From Larix kaempferi (taxonomy: Eukaryota; Streptophyta; Pinopsida; Pinales; Pinaceae): a DNA stretch of 64,000 bases. The stretch is from assembly GCA_027924585.1 (NCBI GenBank), contig BSBM01000036.1:7433001-7497000 (forward strand), written 5' to 3'. A program made the translations under genes and the position numbers. This document shows, piece by piece, positions 10,044 through 20,560 of this stretch (positions are counted from its first letter, which is position 1; each line of letters begins with the position of its first letter). Below the pieces are notes generated by a model that saw only the letters and a program-made list of their open reading frames with translations, ran no database searches and had not been told where the DNA came from.

Positions 10044-12341
10044 TCAGCGGGTTTGAAGGTTGACATCAGCAGATGACATCATCAACAAGTGGTGGGTTCC
10101 TGAGTCGAACATGTGTTGATCAGGAGCAGCGTATGTGATTTGTTGTTGTTGGGGTGGCACATTGGCTTGGGGGGGAGCCAACGGCTGAGTGTTCACGACG
10201 CCTTGGTTTGGTAAGGGGTTTTGCAGCACCAAAGGTGGCTGCTGGGGTTGCGGGGGGTTGGGTGGTGCTTGAGGCGCCGCATGCCCTTGGCGGTGGGCAT
10301 CATCAACCCAAAGCTGCCGAGCTCGCTCTAAGTGTGGGAAAGCATGTGTGTAGTGGCCATAGACCCCACAAATAGAACAAGGATGGTTTGTTCGCAAGTT
10401 GGGGTTTTTAGCCTGCTTGGGCGGGCGATCAGGGTTTTGGTTAGTGGGGGCCGCATTATTGTTGTCTGGTGGATTAGGCGGTTGACCACCTTGGTATGTA
10501 GGTTGGTTGTTCCCATGATTACGGCCCTTGTCGCGGTTTTGTTGGCCCTGGTTGTGCTGGTTATTCTGGTTTTGCTGCTGATTTTGTTGGGCATACACTT
10601 GCCCTTGGGCAGCAGGTGGGTTTTGGGGTTGTGCAGGTGCGGGAGAAGGCTGCGGTGGATGATATGTAGGTGGAGGCTGCGCAGGTGCAGCACCTTGAGG
10701 GGGTTGCTGATATGTCTACGGAGCAGGTTGTGGATTTTCCGCAGGGGCCGCCTGTGGCGGATAATAAACGGGTTGGGCCTGGGAAGGCGCAGGAGTTGGT
10801 GCAGCCTGCTGGTGGTAATAGGTGGGTTGGGTCTGAGAAGGCGCAGTAGCTGGTGTATCCTGATGGTGGTAATAGGGATGAGGTGCGGCCAGGGGAGCAT
10901 AAGCGGGTGGTGCATGTCCAAAGCATTGAGGTGGACATGAGGGTCCGTGAGAATGGTGATGATGTGCCAGAGGAGCATACAAGTTGGTTGCTCCAGACTG
11001 TGAGGTAGCCCGCGAAAGGTCGGGGCCAGGGGTAGGATGTGCTATGGAAAAGGGTTGGGGATGCGAAGAAACACGGCCGATGATGCCTTCTGCAGCATGG
11101 GATGTCCCCAGCGCATCGTGCTGGGAGGACTCGCCACGAGGGGCGTCAGGTATAATGGTATAGAGATAACCCGACTGGGCGTAAATGAGGTTGAACTGCT
11201 GGGCCTTAAGGATGGCCTCTTCTTCAGACTGGGGTCTTTCTGATGCCACATCATTAGCAATGACAGGGAGAAGGGATTTGAGGAACCAATCTAGGAAGAT
11301 ACGGTCATCTAATTTGATCTTGCATAAGATACGGCGTCGACACCACTCATGAATGTGGTCCGTGATGTGGGTAGTCGTGTTTTGTCTGCAAGATAGGAGG
11401 ATCTCAACGCCCGCGTATTAGAGGACAGGTAACTGGAAGAAATGCAGGAAGGTCGAGGCAAGGGAAGCAAAGGTGGCATGGGTCCCGTGGGGTTGCTCGA
11501 TATACCACTTGGCTGAAGAGCCAGTGAAGGTGCGCTGTAACAGACGGAGGCGAATAGAGTCATCCACGATGGAGTTGGAGGAACACCATAGATGGAAGGA
11601 CATGATATGGTTTTGTGGGTCCTCACCTGCCTTGCCCTCAAACTTAGGGATGTCAGAGGGGATCTTGGTGGGCATGTGAGGCCACGCAGGGTCGTGTCGG
11701 ATAGGGTCGTTGGTCAATCTGGCTAGGTCAGGCAGGTTGAGGCTAGCCATGAATGGAAAACTGGAGGAAGGATGTGACATAGTAGTGGGTTGGACCAAGT
11801 TGGGGCCAATGCCCCCAAGAGGAGGGATAAGGTTTGGGATGTTGCCCCCAAGTGGGGGAACTAAGGTGGTATAGGATGGTCCTGCACCACCATGGGTAGT
11901 GTGAGACACTGATGGAGTGGGGATAGGTATTCCAGCTGCGGGAATAGGTGCAGTGAGGGGAACGGTAGAGGTGGGCCCCATTGAGGGCATACCCACAGCG
12001 GGAGTGGTAACTGGTGTAGTGGTGGATGGGCCACCAATGGTCCCTACAACGAAAGGAGTGGAAGTCGCACCAGCCATGGGGCTAGTAGGGGCAGTGTAAA
12101 TGGGGTTCTCAGACTCTTCTTCAGAATCGGAGGTAAAGTAAGGGGCGTCAATATCTGGTGACGGAGTCCTATGCCATTGACGAGTGGAGTCAAGTGACAA
12201 AGCTCTAGATCTGTGATAAGCGGTATCAAGTGATGATGATCGAAGTCTATGACGGGTGGTTTCAAGTGAACCGTGCTGTGGGGGCTCGCCCCTGAGGCGC
12301 CGAGAATGTCTCAGGGACTCAATGGTGACAGATGGTGTCAA
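10044..12341 (-). pseudogene. gag: T2 gag (broken)
   Basis: Gag polyprotein. The N-terminal quarter is rich in Ser, Thr, Pro and Arg. The conserved gag domain (about 11770-11240) has KFEGKAGEDPQNHIMSFHLW and then SERPQSEEEAILKAQQFN. A His/Pro/Gln-rich region follows, and then one nucleocapsid zinc knuckle at 10338-10379 in which the last Cys is Phe. The ATG at 12339-12341 fits the start seen by comparison with T3. Stops interrupt the frame at 11418 (TAA), near 10714 and at 10044 (TGA at an expected Arg), but all pieces stay in one frame. It acts in particle assembly when intact. Confidence 0.85.
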
Positions 12342-13914
12342 ATCGCTGGGGATTGTGATGAGTGAGAAAACAACTCAAAAATCCTAATGCAACCGAGTGT
12401 GCAGAAGGAGAGCTCAAAAAACAAGGCACTCAGGCCAACAACCAACTCAAAACACCTACTGTAACAGCTGTGCTACAATAAGTGGAGTACCAACAAAATT
12501 ATCAGAATACCAACAAGCAGCAGGTTTCCTAAAAATAAAAAATGGTGGAATCACTAGACCAAAAGGAGGTAAGGGAGCATGCAAACAACTAACTAAAAAG
12601 TATTCTGACTCAACTAGACATATCCTCTGCAAGGTGATGAAATCCAAGTCAGACAATATGAATAGGAAAGCCAAGTGGCTAAGATGTCCCCCTACCAGGA
12701 GGGACACTGGGTAGTCAATCCTAGAAGAATGGCAACTAAGATACCCCGTTCATGACACATCCAGAAAGGTGAATCTGTCGTTTGGTCCTTTTACCGCAAT
12801 ACCCCTATACATGGATATCCCGAGAACTGCAAAAGGTAGCCCTTCGGTTACTGAATGGAGTGCGGTATTCCACTCAGGCCTCCGGAACCAGTCTCGCGAC
12901 TTCAACCCTTCTAGGGGAGAGGCCCTTTGGTAAACTGGTTGTGACCGTGCCAAAAATTACTAGGGTATTTTGGTTCCCTAATTGGACAACAGCTATGTCT
13001 CAAGTGTAAGTGACCGAGGGGTGTTATTGGAAGCCTATCCCCCCGATCCTACCTAACTACAAAGATTCTTTTGTGTTCCCCAAGTGGAGTTAGAATATTG
13101 GTTGAGTTAAGTAGTTTTTAAGGCTCACTTGAATTATGTGACGGAGTGTGTGCTCGTGAGGTGATGAACCCAAAATAAAAGTGCCACAAGGGGGGCAACT
13201 TTCTAATTAACAATACTGAAATTTAACATGCAAAATTTTCTGAATTAAAATACTAAAATTTTAAAAAGATTCTGTAAAGCGTACAGAAATTATGTTGCAG
13301 AAAAGGCTATAGGGAAGGATGGCTGCAGGTAGGACAGATGGCTGTGCAGATGCAGAAAATATTGCAGCAAAGGGGGATGGGTTCAAAACTGAAAAAATGC
13401 AGAAATCAGACCGCGAGTCTGTGGCGAAACTGAGCAGTCGGACCGCGGGTTTGAGGGAAACAGGCGCGGACAAGACACGGGTTTTTGGCCGACAGAGGCA
13501 GTCGGATCGCGGGAAATAGGGAACAATAGGTAGTCCGGTCGCCGGAAAAAGGGAACAATAGGCAGTCGGGTCGCAGGAAAAAGGCTAAGAGACGTAGTCG
13601 GGTCGCAGCAAAGCGGCTGGGAGCCGAAATCAAGACGCGGGAAAATGGCCGACAGGCGCAATCAGATCGCAGCAAACAGGCTGATTAGCCGCGGTTGGAT
13701 CGCAGGTAATAGACTTGAATCCACTGGCTGGGCGCCGGAAACAGTCTGAGAGCCGCGGTCGGGTCGCAGGTAAAGGCCTGAAAGACGCGGTTGGGACGCG
13801 ACTGCAGAGGAAAAAGATGCGGTTTATGATGGCCGAAAGGGACAGCCAAAAGGAAAAAACGGGAAATTATTGCAGAAAACTAAAAAATTTTAAAACTAAA
13901 ACCAGAAATTCAAA
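12342..13914 (-). other. T2 untranslated leader
   Basis: The leader between primer site and gag. The block at 12690-13110 matches the T3 leader at 30200-30620, including CCCCTACC(A/G)GGAGGGACAC and ATACCCCGTTCATGA, so part of it is conserved noncoding sequence. The rest is taken up by the minisatellite at 13402-13812. No gene is seen. Confidence 0.65.
13402..13812. repeat. 32-bp GC-rich minisatellite in the T2 leader
   Basis: About 12 degenerate units with a core like GTCGG(G/A)TCGC(A/G)GG. Several consecutive units are exactly 32 bp apart (from about 13498 onward). It is CpG-rich in an otherwise AT-rich leader. T3 carries a different 33-bp minisatellite at the same place. Confidence 0.75.
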
Positions 13915-13930
13915 CCCAGTGGAGTCGCCA
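13915..13930 (-). promoter_or_regulatory. T2 primer-binding site (tRNA-Arg)
   Basis: On the minus strand TGGCGACTCCACTGGG, near-perfect to the complement of the tRNA-Arg 3' end, four bases inside the 5' LTR. Confidence 0.85.
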
Positions 13931-13934
13931 AAAC

Positions 13935-14660
13935 TGTAGCTAGGGTTTTACCCCTAGCTTGTGCAAATGAGCACCTACTAAGGAGAATGGACTCCTTAGT
14001 AGTAGTTCAGTAAATGTAAATTAAAATGCTAAAACAGAAATATAAATTACTCTAAACATGTGCATGAAATAGAAAAAATAAGATGTAAAGAATGGCTTTT
14101 GTATTAATTTTTACCTCCAAAGTGGAGGTTGGTGAAGCTCTTGCAATGCTCCAAGAGGGTTGCTCCAAGCTCCAATGTGCTCCTTCTCTTTCTCCAATGG
14201 TGGGAATGGGCCAAAAGGGGCTCTCAAGGTGAAAGTAGCTCAAGGGTGAGCTAGGGTTTCAAGAGATATTTTGGCAGAGTAAGGGTGCTTATGACTATGG
14301 ATATGAAATGAGGGGACTCCATCACCTATTTATAGTTTTTTGGTGGTGGAGTGCTGGCCCATGGTTTTGGGAACCATATGGTTTAGGGCAGCTGTATAGG
14401 GTTTTTTCCTCCTTTTCCTCATTATTTTATATTTTTTATTCCCTTTTTAGAGGGATTTTGCTATTTTAGAGGAATTTTGGATATTTTTGGAGGGAAAAGG
14501 GTTTTTTTAGCCTTTTTTGAGGCTTTTTTGATGGTTTTGCGGCCTTTTGGAGGCTTTTTAGTGGGATTTTTAGGGTTTTAAGGGAAATATGGTAGGAAAA
14601 TGGACAAATGAGCCATGTAATGGGGTAGATGATGTAGTGAACACTTTTTGGCTGTTAACA
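13935..14660 (-). repeat. T2 5' LTR
   Basis: Direct repeat of 4037-4749 with a small number of substitutions and short indels. On the plus strand it starts TGTAGC and ends TTAACA. It is followed by the right target duplication GTTAC (14661-14665). Confidence 0.92.
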
Positions 14661-14665
14661 GTTAC
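14661..14665. repeat. T2 target-site duplication (right)
   Basis: GTTAC, identical to 4032-4036. Confidence 0.9.
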
Positions 14666-14908
14666 TTGGGAAGATGGAGAGCCAAAGGTCACCCAATGAC
14701 CGCTTTTTGGGAGTAAAAAGTAATAAAATAGTGGTTTTTACCATTTTACTTGATACCCACTGTCTATAGTGCTGTAACTCGCGGGTACGCATGCTATAGT
14801 GATGCAACATGCGGGTAGGAACAAAAATACGGCAAACTAGTAACACTGAAGTATAAAAATGGATCTGAGTCACTGAAATGGATCCTATAGGCCAAAGAAT
14901 GCTGATGC
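14666..14908 (-). repeat. Probable continuation of the T1 LTR
   Basis: T2 inserted in T1's LTR, so the DNA after T2 should resume that LTR. Its outer end cannot be fixed without the partner LTR. No gene is visible here. Confidence 0.4.
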
Positions 14909-15316
14909 TCACAGGGTGGAAGATTTCTGTGTAACACCGCTTGACAGTCGAGGCAAGGGTGTCGGAAAGGAAGTACGAGTCTCATCACCGGTTTGGTGTG
15001 GCCCTTTGTTCACAATTTGGTCTTGCAAGGGAGTGTGTTCGACAAGTGTGTTCTCTTCTTGGGGAGGTTTCCAATTAACAATTTGTTCAACATCCATCCC
15101 TTCATACTCGACATCAAGCAACATTTGATTGAATTCAACCACTTCGTCATTGCTTGTTGATAGATCTAAGGCACTAACATTTTGATGTCTACGGTTTTCC
15201 ATGTACAATCTGGCCTTTTCTCTTATCTCATGGGCCTTTTCAAGGGGCGGATCCTTCCATCTAGACTTTCTTTTACTTTTACACCTGTTTCCCATATTCA
15301 ATACATTTTTTAACAA
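14909..15316 (-). CDS. Hypothetical ORF of unknown origin
   Basis: An open frame of 135 codons that I do not recognise. The likely start is the Met before GNRCKSKRKSRWKDPP, about 27 nt inside the frame. The N-terminus is basic (Lys/Arg cluster) and the middle is acidic and Glu/Asp-rich. No membrane segment or catalytic motif is visible. It may be the 3' end of a gene or of another element cut by T1. Its length and composition bias suggest real coding ancestry, but there is no second copy in the window for comparison. Confidence 0.3.
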   Translation of the reverse strand: MLKNVLNMGNRCKSKRKSRWKDPPLEKAHEIREKARLYMENRRHQNVSALDLSTSNDEVVEFNQMLLDVEYEGMDVEQIVNWKPPQEENTLVEHTPLQDQIVNKGPHQTGDETRTSFPTPLPRLSSGVTQKSSTL

Positions 15317-16055
15317 AACAAAAATATCACCCCTACAATAATGAACAACAAATAAGATATTAAAACTCGATGTACATGATTATTAAAACTTGATGCAGCA
15401 ATTGATTATGTACAACAACATCTAGTGAGAATATTTTCATATAATCTTAGAAGCTATTGAGAATGCCCTCGATATAACAACATCACCTCTAGGTACTCAA
15501 ATGGATAGTATTGGATGGTGGTATGGGATGTTAGTAGGAGCACATTCCCTACAAAAGGAGAAGCTCCTACTCACTTCATTTTCATGTTTTGGATGAAGGA
15601 AAATAGCCCCAAAATATTAAGAGTTTTCAATTCTTTAGGTGTTTGTGTGAGTTGTTGTAGTGAAATCATGAGGAATTCAACAAATGTTTGTGTACTAGAT
15701 GAATTTATGTGATTATGAAAGGTTATTGGTGGTGATGCAAGTAAGTTTTGTTTATTATATTCATGAAAGGTTGAAAGCATTGCTTGGTGCATGTTGTAGT
15801 TTTTTTTGGGTAAGATGCTTTTATTGTCTATGTTGAAGATTAAGAAGACTAAAATACATCTATCATACAATTCATGAGGAAAAACTAAAATAGATACAAT
15901 TCAAAAAAAGTGAATGAAGACTAAAATACATTTAATAAGATAAAATTGTCACCATACCTCAAGGATTATGATTTCTCTTTGCTTCAAATGTAAAATGCTC
16001 TTTTGATGTATCCACTATATGTAAGAAGAGCTCAGTGTGTCTAAGAAGCATGAGA
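15317..16055. other. AT-rich stretch without gene
   Basis: No open frame with recognisable content and no repeat structure is seen. Confidence 0.5.
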
Positions 16056-16225
16056 ATTCAATCCAAGGAGCCAAATAGAGTCCAACTATTGTGTATTCAA
16101 TCAAAGGAGCCAAATAGAGCCCAACTAGTGTGTATTCATTCCAAAGAGCCAAATAGAGCCCCAACCATTGTGTATTCTATCCAAATTGTCAAAGAAACAC
16201 CAAATGGTGTGTGAATTCAATCCAA
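16056..16225. repeat. 39-41-bp minisatellite, about 4.5 units
   Basis: Units start with ATTCA or ATTCT at 16056, 16095, 16134, 16174 and 16215. The first three share AGCCAAATAGAG and the unit end GTGT. It is followed by AT-rich DNA with a GC-rich patch near 16310-16385 and no gene up to the microsatellite. Confidence 0.8.
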
Positions 16226-16744
16226 AATGAAAATGGTTGTCATACTGTGCATGAAAACAGCGAAAAATATGCGAGGAATAAGACAAAAAAAATGCAAGAG
16301 AAGAGCGCGGGTTATTTTCTAAATTTTATGTTCAACAGGGCCGCGCTCGCGCTAGAAGCGCGTGTGCACTTCTGCTGAACGTTGCATATTTCGGTGGGTA
16401 ACGTTTACTTCATTTATTTCCCAATAAATCTATATGTGTCGGTTTATTCCTAGAGCCCCTCCCCCATAAAGGCCTTTAGTCCATCTTCTAAAACATAATC
16501 CCTAAGTGCATAAGTGCTTCTAGGTGTTTAGGGGTTTTGGGGTTAGGGTTATAAGGATTGTAGGTTAAGAGTTAAAGGCTATAGGGATTGTAGGAAATTT
16601 ATGGGGTTAAATGTTATATAAAAATAAAAATCTACCAATATTAAAATGTGAATTATGATTGGTTAAAATAATATGAGCTATGCAAAATTGAATGTACAAA
16701 TTATCATGGAAATTTAACACATAAGGAAACCAAGATAACTTGGA

Positions 16745-16824
16745 ATCACCATCGTCGTCATCTTCATCATCATCATCATCATCATCATCGTCGTCGTCAT
16801 CACCCTATTCATCATCATCATCAT
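16745..16824. repeat. (ATC)n microsatellite, left part
   Basis: Imperfect ATC/GTC trinucleotides ending at the T3 insertion. The last five bases, ATCAT, are the T3 target duplication. The array resumes at 32270. Confidence 0.9.
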
Positions 16825-17515
16825 TGTTGCTTGGTTTTTCAACCAAGCATGTGCAAGGATGCACCTACTAACTTGTAGTAGCAGTCTTCAAATTGAAAGC
16901 AAATACAACTATAAAATAATCTGAATCTAACATGTGCATTTAACAATAAACTTGAAAAGATTTAAGAACAAGAACAAGAAACAAAATAAAAAATGACTTT
17001 TGTATTGCAATACCTCAAATGGTGAGGATGTTTGGTGTTGAGCAGCTCCAAGGTTTGAGATACTCCAGGCTCCAATGGTCTCTTCTCCAAGATTGCTACA
17101 ATGGTCAAAGAACTCAAGAGAGATTTTGACAGCATGAGAATAAGATGATGGATGAATGGAAAGTGAGGAGCCCCTATCACCTTTTTATAGTTTTTGGTGA
17201 TGGGGAATACCATTGTGGTTTTGAGGAAACCAATGTATTGACCAACATGGTTTAGGTACCTTTTTCCCTTTTTTTTCCTTTTTTGAATATTTTGAATATT
17301 TTTATTCTTTTTTAATATTTTTGGGAATTCTGGACCATTTTTTAGGGTTTTTAATGTTTTTTGAGGAAAAATATATATTTTGAGGGGAAAAAAGGGTGTA
17401 TTATGGTTTTTTTGGTGACCTTTTGATGGCTTTAGAGGCTGAAATGGTGGAAAAGTGGACAAATGGGTCATGTGAATAAGGGAATGAGCTACTGAGCACT
17501 TTTTGGGTGTTAACA
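16825..17515 (-). repeat. T3 3' LTR
   Basis: Direct repeat of 31598-32269. It carries a 19-base segment near 16933-16951 that the other copy lacks. The minus-strand TATA box is CTATAAAAAGG, the complement of bases near 17182-17192. Confidence 0.92.
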
Positions 17516-17528
17516 GATTGCCCCCTAA
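17516..17528 (-). promoter_or_regulatory. T3 polypurine tract
   Basis: GGGGGCAATC on the minus strand, next to the 3' LTR, as in T2. Confidence 0.7.
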
Positions 17529-20007
17529 TGTGTGAGGGAAGGAGCTCATCGTATGGCCGATATACATCATAGTTCTTTTGTGTTTTTCCTGGGGTTTGGA
17601 GTAGAGAAGAGACCGGTTGGAGACTGGATCAACGACCCCTTGGAAGCTACAAAAACAAAGAATATTACATGGCCTCAATATGAATGAGGAATAATCTCTG
17701 ATAACGGACGAGGCGGGCATACCCATGCTCGTATCAAGACATATACATAACAATTAGTCCCAAGAAGGGGGACTTGAATAATACATAAAAATTCTGCTGG
17801 TACATCATAATGGTCCAAAGGGGACACTATTCTGGGATGTACTCATGATCATAACATGACTGATCTCAATAATTGATACACTGGAAATGCAACAACCGTT
17901 CCGAATAAGGTTCCAGGAGGGTTGATGAACTACTGAAACTGAAGGTGTCCAACATTTGTAGGGACTCAACAACTGTGAGTCAACTCTGAGGAGTATATGT
18001 AACTGTATACTCGAGGGAGTGTAAAACTAGGGTACATCTGAATACTGTCACCATGCGCAACTCGGATATCTATAGGAAAATGTAACTGGTTGTTTCCATA
18101 AGTAGATTCTCAAATGTGGAAGAGTCATATGGTATCCGGGGTCTTCAACAAATAACTGAAGGGACCAATACCTTGTGCGAGTCTCAATGATGTGATCAAG
18201 GTGTTGAAGTCGAGCATGTGAGAAACAACCATTTGGAGAGGCACTGAGGACTCTTCTTGAAATTATTCGTAGGCACTCATCAGAAATGGTGATGAGTCCA
18301 AGGCACAAGGACCTCTAGGTCTATCCTCTGGAATAAATTTGGTTGGCGTCGACAGAGGGAGACCGACAACTATCAAGGCAATGATGTTTCTTGGATAGGA
18401 GTGCGAGGTGTACAACCGAAGTTGGATAGTACTGATGGTAGGACTGACTTACTGTGAGGATGGGAAATAACTAGGGTCATAAAGTGGGTGGACTCAAACT
18501 TCCTTTGTTCAGAGCATGATGACATGGTTGACCTGGCAGCGTAGGAAACTGACTTGTAGGTGTGGGGATCATAGCTTTAAGGACTAAAGGGTATGTATTG
18601 TAGATTGGAGTGACTCTGGGGGGGACAAGCTGATGGATGCTATAGAGGGACTCTCAGGGTGACATACTGCAAAATACTCTGAACAAAGGCGACCAAAATG
18701 GGGAAGCTGCCATATGAGTAGACATGATCTATTGTGGCGCTGAGAAGCACTATTGGGTCCTTCTTCGTAGTTTTAATGAGCTCCAAGAAGGGATAAAAGT
18801 GTGCTCTGAAATGGTACTATCCTGTGGATTTTGTGAGCCCAGGACTGTTCGTGCTCATGAGTGCTTTCATTTTTAAGGAGTCTGAAAACGATAAGAAGAC
18901 TCTGCAGTGTTGGTGGAGTACTGTTCTGTGGATTTATACGAGCCCAGGATGGTGATTGCTCGTGGTCGCTTTCATTTTTAGAGAGTCTGAAAGCGGTAAG
19001 TGGACTCCATTGGTTGTCTTTTTCGTAAGTTAGTCTCCAAGGCCTGAAAAACCATAAAATAATGCAAATGGAGAACTCTTCTAGCCGATGTGACTAGAGT
19101 ATTCCTTTTTCGTAATTAGTCTACAAGGTCTGCAAAGGGGTAAACTTATACCAGGTAGACGCCCTTTCAGATACATTTAGCGAGCGTGAAAGAAAGCAAG
19201 GTTGCTCGGTGATCTTTTCACTGTTTTAGGAGTCAGAAAAGAGCTTAACGGAAACTCCCTAAGTGCCTTTTTTGTAAAGGAATTGCTCGGCCTGAAAAAG
19301 CGATAAAATTATACCGAACAAAAAGGTAATGATGATAGTGAGAAATGGTCTCAAGCATCATCATGAGTGCAGAAAATTGAATCTTGTGACATAAAATTCA
19401 TCAAAAATGTACAACGGCCGATGTGGCATGCAAACCGATGCAACGAGGGGGCATGTAAAAGATGCCCAAAAAATCTGGGCATGAGAGCGAGAAATGATCT
19501 CAAGCATCATCATGAGCACGAAAAACTGAATCTGACGATATAAAACTCGTCAAAAACGGATGACAACCGATGTGGCATGCAAACCGAGGCGACAAGGGGG
19601 CATGTAAAAGATGCCCAAAAAATCTGGGTGTGAGAACGAGAAATGATTTCAAGCATCATCATGAGCGCGGAAAACTGAATTCGACGATATAAAACTCGTC
19701 AAAAACGGATCGGGCGCGGAAACCTGAATTCGACGATATAAAACTCGTCAAAAACAGACGACGACCGATGTGGCACACAAATCGAGGCGACGAGGGGGCA
19801 TGTAAAAGATGCCCGAAAAATCTGAGCGTGAGAGTGAGAAATGATCTCAAGCATCATCATGAGCATGGAAAATTTAATCCCTGGTGGAATCGGGAAAAGG
19901 AAAGGACTATCATGAAGTTCTCGTTGTGCTAATTCCAATGGTACCAACGGTTTGAAAAATGGACGTTGTATGATACCGAAATGGCTGTTGGAAAAAGGTC
20001 AAATTTC
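17529..20007 (-). other. T3 3' noncoding region
   Basis: No credible gene. It holds the 105-bp unit pair (about 18815-19010) shared with T2, degenerate GAGTC(T/A)GAAA blocks to 19310, and the 149-bp array. It ends at the TATA box of the antisense unit. Confidence 0.65.
19341..19860. repeat. 149-bp tandem repeat, four units
   Basis: Units start at 19341, 19490, 19639 and 19837. The first two intervals are exactly 149 bp. The third is 198 bp because a 49-bp piece (CTGAATTCGACGATATAAAA and onward) is duplicated inside. T2 has about two units at 6873-7135. Confidence 0.85.
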
Positions 20008-20015
20008 TATAAATA
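20008..20015 (+). promoter_or_regulatory. TATA box of the T3 antisense unit
   Basis: TATAAATA. It is the only strong TATA match upstream of the antisense gene, and T2 has the same box at 7289-7296. The first splice donor (AG|GTAAGC) lies 135 nt downstream. Confidence 0.65.
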
Positions 20016-20142
20016 GGGTGTGGGCCCAGTGTGACATGTGTCATTGTTACGTGCGAGTTTCACAGAGCATTTGAGTGAGGTCAGAGCTCTTTCTCGATTT
20101 GTGGGGGATTCGACCGTTGGAATTTCGTTTTGCAAGCTTTAG

Positions 20143-20559
20143 GTAAGCCTATGTGCCTTAGCCTTTTCAATTATGTCTTTCTTGGTTAGCGACGGGCCCT
20201 CGAAGGCCGCGAAATTCCACGTTGGCATTCCAATGTGGAATATCGCGAGTTTTGCTTCCTTTTCTGTGATGAACATCACAGGTTTCGGCTTGAAACCTGC
20301 GATGTTCATCGCGGGTTTGGGGCCGACAATCACGATGTTCATCGCAACTATCGCGCTGACAGTCGCCATGTTCATCGCGACTGTGGGGCCGATACCTGCG
20401 ATGTTCATCGCGGGTTCGCCACTGATACCCGCGATGATCATCGCGGATTTCAATGGAAAAGCTGCAATGATCATTGCGGCTAAAGGCTTGAAAGCTACGA
20501 TGGGATTTTTTTTTGAAATTTTTTTCTGTTTCTAAAAAATTTTCTTTGTTTTTTGGCAG
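20143..20559 (+). other. Predicted 5' UTR intron of the antisense PMD gene
   Basis: The donor GTAAGC at 20143 and the acceptor TTTTGGCAG ending at 20559 lie directly before the ATG at 20561. A pyrimidine-rich tract precedes the acceptor. The intron contains a 33-bp minisatellite. T4 has a donor in the matching place. It is predicted from sequence only. Confidence 0.55.
20270..20500. repeat. 33-bp CpG-rich minisatellite in the antisense leader intron
   Basis: About seven units with core GCGATGTTCATCGCGG, 33 bp each. The period keeps all six frames partly open and gives 11-residue repeats, so the apparent ORFs over it are not taken as genes. The core resembles that of the 33-bp array in the leader at 31150-31400. 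Confidence 0.8.
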
Positions 20560-20560
20560 G

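Larger units (their letters stand above)
4037..14660 (-). mobile_element. T2: internally deleted Tat-like Ty3/gypsy retrotransposon
   Basis: A 10.6-kb element with LTRs at 4037-4749 and 13935-14660, both bounded TG...CA, and a 5-bp target duplication. It is read on the minus strand: primer site, leader with a 32-bp minisatellite, gag, protease, a linker with zinc knuckles and the first part of RT. RT stops abruptly after the FQRAMT segment near 7490. The rest of RT, both RNases H, integrase and nearly all of the antisense PMD gene are missing. The LTRs show roughly 15-20 substitutions by eye, so the copy is moderately old. It must depend on other elements for mobility. Confidence 0.92.

Noticed and set aside
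10332-10940. A 202-codon plus-strand frame
   Set aside because: Antisense shadow of the Pro/Gln-rich part of T2 gag.
13402-13812. CRISPR-like regular repeats
   Set aside because: No unique spacers; units are contiguous and degenerate, inside a plant retroelement leader.
16527-16550. Telomere-like G-rich stretch with TTAGGG-type words
   Set aside because: Irregular, only a few words, no array; likely chance.
17990-18310. Minus-strand 86-codon frame in the T3 3' region
   Set aside because: No similarity to element proteins, and the frame is not kept in the matching T2 region.
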